DNA of 64,000 bases, taken from positions 1,612,001 to 1,676,000 of the forward strand of contig CP171222.1 in assembly GCA_050908895.1 (NCBI GenBank), given 5' to 3'. The notes beneath the pieces were generated by a model, which worked only from the letters and a program-made list of their open reading frames with translations, made no database searches and had not been told where the DNA came from. The translations under genes and the position numbers were made by a program. Of the stretch, positions 55,149-63,284 are shown piece by piece (position 1 is the first letter of the stretch; every line of letters begins with the position of its first letter). Source of the stretch: S5-A14a sp050908895 (GTDB lineage: Bacteria; Bacillota; Clostridia; Peptostreptococcales; Anaerovoracaceae).

Positions 55149-55817
55149 AGAATCTCACCCTCTTCCTTTTCTTTTTCTTCCGTATTTTTCTTTTCTGTAT
55201 TTGCCATGCTTGGTGCAGAAGATTTTATATTTGAACTTTGTGGTAATTTCTCCTGCTCTTTTGTACTTGCAAAGGCACTTGGGCTAATACTTTTTAAAAT
55301 CCCTTCCGATGAATTAATGGGTGAAATAGACTCACTTGTAATTGTATTACTTTTATTATTCTCTATATAGTTAGAGTCAAGATTTTGAACTTCCTGAAGT
55401 TCATTTTCTTTACTTCTGAGGTTAAGTTTTTTGACTTCTGAAAATTATTTTCTTTTACCTGAAATACACTCATAAAATCTTTGACATAAATGATGTTCGG
55501 CTTTCCAAGTCCAAGTCTTACTCTTTCAATCAGTCCGATTCCTTTTTTCATATCAAGTTCATCTAATGTTTTTATAGCTGTCGGCTTTGAGATATTTTTT
55601 TCATAATTTCTTCAATAGTAAAATAGATAAATACCCTGCCATCTTTGTCTATCCAGTTATTCTTAAAAGACATTCCTGTCCGTTTAAGAAGCATTGAATC
55701 AAGGATAATCGCTTCAGCGGATAATCCCTTAAATTCTTCTCCGTCTACCAATATCTCCGGAACTTTTAAGAAATTAAATCTTTCCGCTTCTCTGTTATAG
55801 AAATAGTCAAAGTCCAT
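55145..55817 (-). pseudogene. repA: Replication initiator protein A (RepA_N) with two frameshifts
   Basis: ATG 55817 behind AGGAGGTGAAGCG starts MDFDYFYNREAERFNFLKVP, the RepA_N domain of plasmid/ICE replication proteins. The frame ends at 55572; the protein goes on in another frame (PTAIKTLDELDMKKGIGLIER) and, after a second shift in a T run, in a third (EVKKLNLRSKENELQ ... KEKEEGEIL) to TGA 55145-55147. Both losses are single bases in homopolymers. As read, the gene is inactive. Confidence 0.78.
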
Positions 55818-55852
55818 CGCTTCACCTCCTTTCCTTAAAATTTTACAAAGAA

Positions 55853-55883
55853 AAAGACGATAGTTTTTTTCTCTATCGTCTTT
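55853..55883 (-). terminator. Terminator/attenuator between CD1845-family gene and repA
   Basis: On the minus strand AAAGACGATAG pairs with CTATCGTCTTT (11 bp) around a 9-nt loop, followed by TTCTTT. It is 24 bases after the upstream stop. Confidence 0.65.
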
Positions 55884-55906
55884 GGTAACCATTTTTATGA
55901 AATTTT

Positions 55907-56188
55907 TCAAATTGATTTTATTACTTCGTTTATACCTTTAACAAAGGCTATAACGGTTGCTCCGACCATGGGTATTCCATATGGACTTAACAAAAATCCT
56001 AATACCAACGCCTCAATTCCAAGTGATATATCTTTTTGTATAAATGATCCTATTGCAGCAACGATACACATCAGCATCAAGAAATATAGAATAGTTGTTC
56101 CTATGCCGAGCGGGAATGTCAGAAATGCAGTGAGGATACTTAACAGCAATCTAATTGGAAATAAGATTATTTTTAATATCCATCTCAT
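55907..56188 (-). CDS. CD1845-family small membrane protein (ICE)
   Basis: A 93-residue protein with three hydrophobic segments, beginning MRWILKIILFPIRLLLSILTA, and containing GFLLSPYGIPMVGATVIAF. This is the CD1845 family found on Tn1549-like conjugative elements. Role unknown. It lies 18 bases downstream of the rlmD stop, on the same strand, so it is the first ICE gene after the chromosomal hotspot. Confidence 0.85.
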   Translation of the reverse strand: MRWILKIILFPIRLLLSILTAFLTFPLGIGTTILYFLMLMCIVAAIGSFIQKDISLGIEALVLGFLLSPYGIPMVGATVIAFVKGINEVIKSI

Positions 56189-56206
56189 AAATACCCTCCA
56201 TTTCTA

Positions 56207-57865
56207 TTAAATCATCTTAAAATGCCTTAACGCATCCATGATAGCTTCCTCTTTTTTCGGTGTGCATTGTGGAATAACCTGTTTCTCTTTTTTTGATTTA
56301 TTATAATGCTCCCTCAGTGCAATTCCACATTTCTTTTTAATCTGTGCAATATAGAGTGTCGAAACCTTTAAATCAAACTTTTCCAATATATATTTCTTGA
56401 TTTGTGCATAAGTCGCTTTACTTTCAGCACTTGTCAAATCAAGCTCATCAAGCTTAATTTCAACATCTATATGTTTATCGACATCAAGTTTGGACAATAA
56501 CGCTACCGTCTCAACATTCATACTTTCAGGAAACATATCTACAGGACAAACATGAGTCAACTTGTATCCATATTTATCCCTTAAATGCGCCATATCTCGA
56601 GCCATTGTTGCAGGATCACAGGACACATACACTATGGATTTAGCATTAATTTCACCCAAACACTCTAATAAATCTCTTTCGCAACCAGCTCGTGGAGGAT
56701 CAATTATTGCTACATCAATTGAAAATAAAGAAAAATCCATAATTCCTTCATTGATCAATCGAGGCAATATTTTTTCCGCCGGTCCATTGAAAAATCTTGC
56801 ATCAACTATTTTGTTTATAACTGCATTTCTATTAGCATTCAGGCAAGCTTCTTTATTAATTTCTACTCCAACTATGTAATTCTCATTTGAAGACATTGAC
56901 AACCCGATTGTACCTACACCACAGTAAATGTCGACTATATAATTTCTATCGGGAAAATTTTCATTTGAATTAATATGAGAATATCTGTAAGATAAAGATA
57001 AATTAGCATAATCTATTGCTTTTCGATACAAATTACCGGTCTGAAATTCATTTATCTGAAAAAATGCATCAGGGCCTACCTCAAAATTCATGTTACCTAT
57101 AGATTTTATTAAAGTTTTTTCCCCTGCTACGTGTTCTAATTTCCCTTTCTCTCCTGTATCCATAACAAAAATAGATACTAAATCCACCTCACAATAAATA
57201 CAATCAACTAACTGCTGCATGTGGTGGATACTTTTTATATCCCCATATATTACGGCCATTACATTGCCATTGTCACCCGTTCTCACCATGAATTTTTTGA
57301 TGTATTTAGCATCTTGCTTATATATATTTAAAAATGTCCTCAGGCCTGCAGCTGCAGCCATAATATTTTTATCTTGAATTTTACAATTAGGGCAATCTAC
57401 TACAACCTTACTTTTAGCTTTGAGGAATCCGACTTTTTCATCTTCCACAGAAAAAACAGCTTTATTTCTGTAATTATTGATTCTCGACGATGGAAGAATG
57501 GTTTCTACGGAGATTTCCGGATAATCTATTTTAAATCCTCCTATCCTCTCTAATGAATTTTTAACGTGTGATTCTTTTAGTTGCAACTGTTTGTCATATT
57601 TAACCTTTCCTAGGTTACAACCACCGCACCCCTCTTTAATATGAGGACATACTTCCTCATCTGCCTTTCTAAATTGGGATTTTTCCAGTACTTGTATTGT
57701 ATTTGCTTTAGCAAATTTCTTCTTTACTTGAGTTATTTCGGCCTCCACAACTTCTCCAATGGTTGCTCCATATATAAAAGTTACTCTATCTTCACCCTTG
57801 GCCACTCCTGCTCCGTCCTGAGTTATATCTAGGATTTGAGCTTTTATAATATCACCTTTTCTCAT
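56207..57865 (-). CDS. rlmD: 23S rRNA (uracil-1939-C5)-methyltransferase RlmD with extra C-terminal tail
   Basis: A 552-residue RNA methyltransferase: TRAM domain (1-58), iron-sulfur cysteines Cys73, Cys80, Cys83 and one in DCPNCK (about 165), SAM site VDIYCGVGTIGLS (about 310), IDPPRAGC, and the catalytic Cys in YVSCDPATMARD (about 418). The enzyme fold ends near VETVALLSKL. About 95 more residues follow (LTSAESKATYAQIKKYIL ... YIAQIKKKCGI ... CTPKKEEAIMDALRHFKMI). The rlmD (rumA) 3' end is a known ICE integration site, and the tail is probably supplied by the element. Confidence 0.88.
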   Translation of the reverse strand: MRKGDIIKAQILDITQDGAGVAKGEDRVTFIYGATIGEVVEAEITQVKKKFAKANTIQVLEKSQFRKADEEVCPHIKEGCGGCNLGKVKYDKQLQLKESHVKNSLERIGGFKIDYPEISVETILPSSRINNYRNKAVFSVEDEKVGFLKAKSKVVVDCPNCKIQDKNIMAAAAGLRTFLNIYKQDAKYIKKFMVRTGDNGNVMAVIYGDIKSIHHMQQLVDCIYCEVDLVSIFVMDTGEKGKLEHVAGEKTLIKSIGNMNFEVGPDAFFQINEFQTGNLYRKAIDYANLSLSYRYSHINSNENFPDRNYIVDIYCGVGTIGLSMSSNENYIVGVEINKEACLNANRNAVINKIVDARFFNGPAEKILPRLINEGIMDFSLFSIDVAIIDPPRAGCERDLLECLGEINAKSIVYVSCDPATMARDMAHLRDKYGYKLTHVCPVDMFPESMNVETVALLSKLDVDKHIDVEIKLDELDLTSAESKATYAQIKKYILEKFDLKVSTLYIAQIKKKCGIALREHYNKSKKEKQVIPQCTPKKEEAIMDALRHFKMI

Positions 57866-57902
57866 TCCGTTCCTTTATATTCTACCCTAATTTATCTTTA
57901 TA

Positions 57903-57963
57903 AAAATAGCACATCCATGTACGTGGAACAAATTTTTTATTCCAATTTGGCATTAGACGTGCT
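57903..57963 (-). terminator. Terminator of the dlt operon
   Basis: On the minus strand AGCACGTC (57963-57956) pairs with GATGTGCT (57915-57908, one G-U pair), with an inner TGGAA/TTCCA stem, followed by ATTTTT. It lies just after the dltX-like gene. Confidence 0.6.
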
Positions 57964-57978
57964 TTATAAATAATTTTT

Positions 57979-58155
57979 CTAAAATTCTGCGTATGTAAAA
58001 TCGGGAGCTTTAGCCATTCCCGCATATATAAAATAAAGATATGTGCCCATCATGAGCCCGAAAAAAATACAAGTGTATATCAAATACTCCTTATCAAAAA
58101 TATATTTTTTAACAAAGTGGGTTATTCGGTTAATATAATTCACCAATAGCTTCAT
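57979..58155 (-). CDS. dltX: DltX-like microprotein at the end of the dlt operon
   Basis: A 58-codon frame starts at ATG 58155 (alternative GTG 58143) and overlaps the end of dltD. The product is MKLLVNYINRITHFVKKYIF, then a single transmembrane helix (IYTCIFFGLMMGTYLYFIYAG), and ends APDFTYAEF. DltX proteins are 45-60 residues with one helix and a conserved C-terminus close to FxYNEF that contacts DltB and DltD in teichoic-acid D-alanylation. Here the ending FTYAEF fits. DltX genes are usually in front of dltA, so the position behind dltD is unusual. Ribosome binding site is weak, coupling to dltD likely. Confidence 0.75.
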   Translation of the reverse strand: MKLLVNYINRITHFVKKYIFDKEYLIYTCIFFGLMMGTYLYFIYAGMAKAPDFTYAEF

Positions 58156-59314
58156 TTATCTTTATCCAACCTTTCTCTGACGGGTGCACTGCATCTTTAA
58201 AGAAATATTTCTCATAGCTTTCCCCATACAAATCTAGAAACTCAACCTTATTATTTTCCGCAATTTTTTTTACCTTATCTCTGGCAATTTCTCTGAACTC
58301 CTTAGGAAAGCCTGTATAATCATACCAATATCCATTTTGTGGAAGCATTATGATCTTTGGTGTTACCTTAGTTTCTTTGCAGATTCTTATAAAGAGTTCT
58401 AAATCGCCGTATTCCGGTGAAACAGCATATGAGTCATGAAGACTGCTGTCCTTTTTTCGAGCCATTTTAGGCTGAATTTTTTCTTTAAACAGTTTTTGAC
58501 TCATAAAAAAGGGATTGTTTCCGGCGTGCAAAATAGCCTCTGCCTCAGCCTTTTTTTTCTTTCCTTCCCAGTTTTTTCTTGTTCCTAATGGTGCTTGTCC
58601 TGACTTAATATGAGGTTTTACCCATTTTTTCTCCTTTTTTATTTTTGTCAATTTTAGTGCACTCTTAAATGATATATAATCAGCTTTCTGACACCATAGT
58701 TTTTGCCCAAGTGCGACTAAAAATTCAACGGGAGTTGCTGTATCATACACATATGCTTTATTATATAAGATAACCTTATTTTTCATTTCCTTAAACGACG
58801 ATAATCTTTTCTCTGCTAAACAAGCTACTTTTTTCTTTGTCTCAATCGATATGTCATTATTAGCTAAAAAAGCCAAATATTCACTCTCTGAAAATCTCGT
58901 TGCAAATGCCTCAGGCTCTACTCCCCTTGACTTAAACCATGATGGAGATACCAAAATTATAGCTTCTTTATTTTTCATGCTGGGAGCTACTGCGCCAACT
59001 AATATACCGTGAAACAGAGATTGTGTATATGCTGCCCCTACTATCATTAACTCCTCTCTGCGATCACGAAACACTTTGCTTGGATGATAGGGAGTTTTCT
59101 TAGCATAATGGAACTCAGATGATCCAAGAAGTAAAGCCATTTTATCTCCCATATTCTCTCTTATCGCCACTTCTGATTTGTCCTTGTACTCATTAACCCA
59201 AAGTCCAACCTTAGGATTATTCATTCGTATATCTTTATCATCTCCTGCGGACATTGCAAAAGCACTTACGAAAAACAGTAAGACAGCAGTTATGAAGGCT
59301 GCAATCTTTTTCAT
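58130..59314 (-). CDS. dltD: DltD, D-alanyl transfer protein
   Basis: A 394-residue membrane-anchored extracellular hydrolase-like protein. N-terminal helix (4-22), then GSSEFHY with the catalytic Ser (GSSE) and the C-terminal DAVHPSEKGW with Asp-x-x-His, the SGNH-type triad. It moves D-alanine to teichoic acid outside the membrane. It starts 3 bases after the dltC stop. Confidence 0.92.
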   Translation of the reverse strand: MKKIAAFITAVLLFFVSAFAMSAGDDKDIRMNNPKVGLWVNEYKDKSEVAIRENMGDKMALLLGSSEFHYAKKTPYHPSKVFRDRREELMIVGAAYTQSLFHGILVGAVAPSMKNKEAIILVSPSWFKSRGVEPEAFATRFSESEYLAFLANNDISIETKKKVACLAEKRLSSFKEMKNKVILYNKAYVYDTATPVEFLVALGQKLWCQKADYISFKSALKLTKIKKEKKWVKPHIKSGQAPLGTRKNWEGKKKKAEAEAILHAGNNPFFMSQKLFKEKIQPKMARKKDSSLHDSYAVSPEYGDLELFIRICKETKVTPKIIMLPQNGYWYDYTGFPKEFREIARDKVKKIAENNKVEFLDLYGESYEKYFFKDAVHPSEKGWIKINEAIGELY

Positions 59315-59317
59315 CTA

Positions 59318-59566
59318 TTATCCCACTCTCTTTTCTACCTGATATATAATTTTTGCCGGAGTATCCATCTCTTCCCTTGTAAATTCAGAAGGGCTCATAA
59401 TAATATCAAAGGCTTCTTCAAACTGTACTAACATATCAATGTAATCCAATGAATCAATTAACCCCTCATCTAATAGATTAATTTCTTTTTCTGTTCTGAT
59501 TATATCATCATCGCAAATCTCCTGGATTATATCTAACACTTTTTCTTCAATCTGTTGCTTATTCAT
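59318..59566 (-). CDS. dltC: DltC, D-alanyl carrier protein
   Basis: An 82-residue acyl carrier-type protein. The phosphopantetheine attachment Ser is in DEGLIDSLDYIDMLVQFEE (residue about 37). The ATG at 59566 is preferred since GGAGGGTAAG precedes it; four codons upstream would include this site. It accepts D-alanine from DltA and delivers it to DltB. Confidence 0.92.
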   Translation of the reverse strand: MNKQQIEEKVLDIIQEICDDDIIRTEKEINLLDEGLIDSLDYIDMLVQFEEAFDIIMSPSEFTREEMDTPAKIIYQVEKRVG

Positions 59567-59613
59567 CTTACCCTCCATAAATTTATCTAACTAAAATCAA
59601 ATCTTATTCTATA

Positions 59614-60789
59614 CTACCATTTCATAAGAGTTACAAACCTCTGTGAAAAGATAAAGAATCCAAACATAACCAGGTTAAAGGTTATAAACCACGAAATAAT
59701 TTTATACCATTTTTCCTTCTTATGCTTCTTGTGAAACTTAAATTTCTTTTGGTACACTTCATTAACAGCCAATAATATACCATGATATAAGCCGTACAAA
59801 ATATATGATAACGAAAGTCCATGCCAAATTCCCATAACCCCCATATTAACTATAAAGCCAACTGAAGACATAAGAACCTTGTCGCTAAACCATTTTCCCC
59901 TGATTGCTGCCATGCTGTATCTGGAAAACAAAAAGTCTCTAAACCAATGACTTAGTGTTATATGCCATCTATCCCAAAACTCCTTTATATCCTTAGAAAA
60001 AAATGGTTTATTAAAATTTTCAGGAGTTTTAATACCAAATATATAGCTTACACCAATTGCCATATTACTATAGCCTGCAAAGTCAAAAAAGAGGTAAAGT
60101 CCATAACAATACATGTAAATTATGGCTGATTTCAGTGTCCCCTCACTGCCAAGCCAGTAAACTCCTTGATATAAGGTCGTTGCAATAACCATCTTATAAA
60201 ATAGCCCTAAGAAAATTTTTAAAATTCCATCTCCTAACAGCTCAAGATAATCATGCCTTGAAAGTCTATCTTCCCTTAGGAAATCTACCATAAAACGCCT
60301 GCTCCTATCTATTGGTCCGGACAAAATAGTCGGCCAAAACAGATAAAAGTTCAAGACGTCGAACACTTTATATTTCACTATTAAATTGTCATATATTTCT
60401 ATGAGAATTTGTACAGATTTAAAGGTCATATATGAAATCCCCAAAAATCCTAAGACACTTTTACCGAGATAAAAGTCATATATCTTATATACAGCAAGAG
60501 GTGCGATAGAAAGGGCTACAGCAAACCATAAATGCCATTTTACCCGTCCATACTTTCCAACAACATAAAGAAATATCTTTCCTAAAGCAACCTGTAGTAA
60601 ACAAAATATACCTATATTCCAAATAGCACCCCAGCTACCTCTACATACAAGATATATTATGAGTAAGGTAGTAAATGCTATGTAATACTTCATTCGGCGT
60701 TCGAAAATTCCCAATAAAATCGCCGGTATTCCAAGCACAATCAAATATCCGAAGAAAAACATTCCATCGTATAAATTCACCCTTACCAT
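59614..60789 (-). CDS. dltB: DltB, membrane-bound O-acyltransferase
   Basis: A 391-residue MBOAT protein with about 11 membrane helices. The catalytic His is in MGVMGIWHGLSLSYILYGLYHG. GPIDRSRRF and FWDRWHITLSHWFRD are family blocks. It moves D-alanine across the membrane with DltC. Its ATG overlaps the dltA stop (TAATG), so translation is coupled. Confidence 0.92.
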   Translation of the reverse strand: MVRVNLYDGMFFFGYLIVLGIPAILLGIFERRMKYYIAFTTLLIIYLVCRGSWGAIWNIGIFCLLQVALGKIFLYVVGKYGRVKWHLWFAVALSIAPLAVYKIYDFYLGKSVLGFLGISYMTFKSVQILIEIYDNLIVKYKVFDVLNFYLFWPTILSGPIDRSRRFMVDFLREDRLSRHDYLELLGDGILKIFLGLFYKMVIATTLYQGVYWLGSEGTLKSAIIYMYCYGLYLFFDFAGYSNMAIGVSYIFGIKTPENFNKPFFSKDIKEFWDRWHITLSHWFRDFLFSRYSMAAIRGKWFSDKVLMSSVGFIVNMGVMGIWHGLSLSYILYGLYHGILLAVNEVYQKKFKFHKKHKKEKWYKIISWFITFNLVMFGFFIFSQRFVTLMKW

Positions 60790-62300
60790 TAGGCCATCTC
60801 CTCAAGCTTTTTACGATTTATTTTACCATTTGATGTGACTGGCATACAATCAATAAATTTTATTTTTTTAGGTATCATATAATCAGGTAATCGCTCTCCT
60901 AATTTAGCTTTTATAGCTCTACTGTCAGTAAAACTTCCTTCTAAATTAGGTGCTACCACAAATCCAACCAAGCTTCTTATTTTACCATCCTGATACTTTG
61001 GAACTACACATACCGATTCTACGTCTTCCTGAAGTAAAATATTCGCTTCAATATCCCCAAGTTCCATTCTATAACCGTGAACTTTAACTTGTAAATCCAT
61101 TCGACCTGAACAAAATAGCTGTCCGTTTCGTATAAACCCTTTATCTCCTGTATGATACTGTCTTCCACTTGACGTCTCTTCAAAAGCTGCACTTGTTTTA
61201 TCCGGCGATTTATAATAACCTTTAGCCAATGTATTTCCTTTAATTATTATTTCACCTTCTTCGCCGTTCTCAGCAAAGCTTCCATCCTCTTTTTGAATTA
61301 AAATCTCCGTACCCGGCTTAGGTTCTCCCACCGGAAGCTCACCATCTTCCTCAATCAACTCTTTTGTTATTTGAACCTTTGTAACGGCTACTGTACTTTC
61401 TGTAGGCCCGTATGTATTAAAAATCTTACTATCAGGAAATGCCGTAATTAATCGCTGTGCTGTTCTCTTGGTCAACCTTTCTCCACAAAAAAAGAATATT
61501 TTTATATGCGGAAAATTTTCTTGATTAAATTCCTTTTCTGCCAAAGCCATATCGACAAAACTTGGAGTAGACGTCCAATATTCCGGCTTTTCTTCCCTAA
61601 TAAAATTCATCATAGACTTTGCATCAGCAAGTGTATTCTTATCAAGGCTTACAATTGTTCCTCCGGACACCAAAGCAGTATATGTATCCATAACAGAAAG
61701 ATCGAAAGAATAAGGTGCTTGATTTAAGAAAATCTTTCCTTCTTTAGCTATTCTACTTGTTCCAATCTCAGTCATCCATTCAAGAAAATTACTTAAATTA
61801 TCTCTTGTAACTTCAACTCCCTTCGGCATGCCTGTACTACCCGATGTGAAAATAATATACATTACCTCATCGTCTACGTTATCCTGAATCCTATCCGAAC
61901 TCTCCACCAAATCTAAGGGTAAAGCATCCATAGAAATATCTATTGGAATAAAGTTTATAACTTTATCCTCTGCAACAATTCCAACATCGGATCCGATAGT
62001 ACTAAATATATCTTTAATTCGTGATTCCGGCATAGATTTATCCATTGGACAATAAGGGTGATTCGCTCTTGCACAACCAATAAATGCAATCACCATAGCC
62101 GGTTCCTTATGACCATAAACCCCTATAGGTTCATTTTCAACCAACTTGCCTTCTTGTTCTAAGGTTAAAAGCTTTTCAGCAATTTTTTCAGATTCTTCCC
62201 ATAATTCTCCATAGGTTATCTCGCCGTATGATGATTTAAAGACCAGTCTATCAGGACTTTTATTTGCAAAATATTCAATACGTTCCAGAACGTTTAACAT
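60789..62300 (-). CDS. dltA: DltA, D-alanine:carrier protein ligase
   Basis: A 503-residue adenylate-forming enzyme. ATP loop FTSGSTGMPKGVEVT (about 152-166), FNTYGPTESTVAVTK (about 297), YHTGDKG, and the C-terminal catalytic Lys in NGKINRKKLEEM. It activates D-alanine and loads DltC. First gene of the operon; D-alanylation of teichoic acids lowers negative charge and gives resistance to cationic peptides. ATG 62300 with AGGAG 11 bases, or AGG 6 bases, upstream; TTG 62303 is possible. Confidence 0.92.
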   Translation of the reverse strand: MLNVLERIEYFANKSPDRLVFKSSYGEITYGELWEESEKIAEKLLTLEQEGKLVENEPIGVYGHKEPAMVIAFIGCARANHPYCPMDKSMPESRIKDIFSTIGSDVGIVAEDKVINFIPIDISMDALPLDLVESSDRIQDNVDDEVMYIIFTSGSTGMPKGVEVTRDNLSNFLEWMTEIGTSRIAKEGKIFLNQAPYSFDLSVMDTYTALVSGGTIVSLDKNTLADAKSMMNFIREEKPEYWTSTPSFVDMALAEKEFNQENFPHIKIFFFCGERLTKRTAQRLITAFPDSKIFNTYGPTESTVAVTKVQITKELIEEDGELPVGEPKPGTEILIQKEDGSFAENGEEGEIIIKGNTLAKGYYKSPDKTSAAFEETSSGRQYHTGDKGFIRNGQLFCSGRMDLQVKVHGYRMELGDIEANILLQEDVESVCVVPKYQDGKIRSLVGFVVAPNLEGSFTDSRAIKAKLGERLPDYMIPKKIKFIDCMPVTSNGKINRKKLEEMA

Positions 62301-62359
62301 CAATACCTATTCTCCTTTATAAATCATAGTAAAGAAAATATATGGAATATTTTCAATTT

Positions 62360-62388
62360 ATTCTATAACAAAACCACGTTTTTATCAA
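62360..62388 (-). promoter_or_regulatory. Promoter of the dlt operon
   Basis: On the minus strand TTGATA (62388-62383) and TAGAAT (62365-62360), 17 bases apart, about 60 bases upstream of dltA. Confidence 0.6.
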
Positions 62389-62552
62389 CGTATTCCTTAT
62401 AATAATTACCTTACAGTTTCGTAATATTCCCAAAAACAATCACAATGGGTTTAACGAAAATCCAATAAGTTAATCGCTAAACCCATATAATTATACTACA
62501 TATCCACTATATGAATTAAGAAAAATCCACTATATCATATCCTAAAATATTT

Positions 62553-63236
62553 CTATAGATTCAAGATAGTTTCTTCACTTTTCTTTCTTCTTTCACGAAT
62601 AGCTTCTTCCAGCATCATATCTTTGACTTTCATGAGACGTGTCTGATTTCCCCTCTCATCCTCGTCTAGCTTCATCGTGATATATTTGATGGTAACCTCA
62701 AGTCTTGGAATTACCACATATTCTAATGCATTTACACGCCTTCTGGTCTTTTCAAGCTCAGCTGCCAAAAGTGCTGTCTCTTTTTCCTTGGCAGCAAGCT
62801 CAAGAAGCTTTGGAAACATATCTGATAGTCCGCTTATAGCACTATCTAATTCTCCGGATGTTCTCGCAAAGCCGTAGGGAAATATATCAACCGAGTCATC
62901 TGCCTCTGTCTCAAAGGAAAAAATAGGGACTTCAACACTCATTATATTTTTCTTTTCCATATCCAATTTCACGCCCTGTTTAGGAAACATCAGAGATTCT
63001 TCCATTACCTCCCCTGACATTATCGCTGATGCAATGGTGAAAGCACGATAAACCTCTTCAAGACCCCCTTCGACTTCCTGCCTCAGTTTGCCATTTCCTT
63101 TTGCAACCTCTAAGAAAGTCTTCATAAGCTCATCACGCTTATCTTTCATCAATTTATGTCCTCGAGTTGCTGTTGCTAACCTCTTCTTGAGCTTAGTCAA
63201 CATCATTCTCGTAGGATTAACTCTCATTCTCTCCAT
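62553..63236 (-). CDS. atpD: V-type ATP synthase subunit D
   Basis: A 227-residue subunit of the central stalk of the V/A-type ATPase. It begins MERMRVNPTRMMLTKLKKRL, typical of the family, is almost fully helical, and ends in a coiled coil. In the membrane complex it rotates with subunit F and couples ATP hydrolysis or synthesis to Na+ or H+ movement. It follows the subunit B gene by 48 bases. Confidence 0.92.
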   Translation of the reverse strand: MERMRVNPTRMMLTKLKKRLATATRGHKLMKDKRDELMKTFLEVAKGNGKLRQEVEGGLEEVYRAFTIASAIMSGEVMEESLMFPKQGVKLDMEKKNIMSVEVPIFSFETEADDSVDIFPYGFARTSGELDSAISGLSDMFPKLLELAAKEKETALLAAELEKTRRRVNALEYVVIPRLEVTIKYITMKLDEDERGNQTRLMKVKDMMLEEAIRERRKKSEETILNL

Positions 63237-63284
63237 AGATAAACCTACTCTCTAAAGCTATTTTGTTGCAGCTTACAGAAAACC

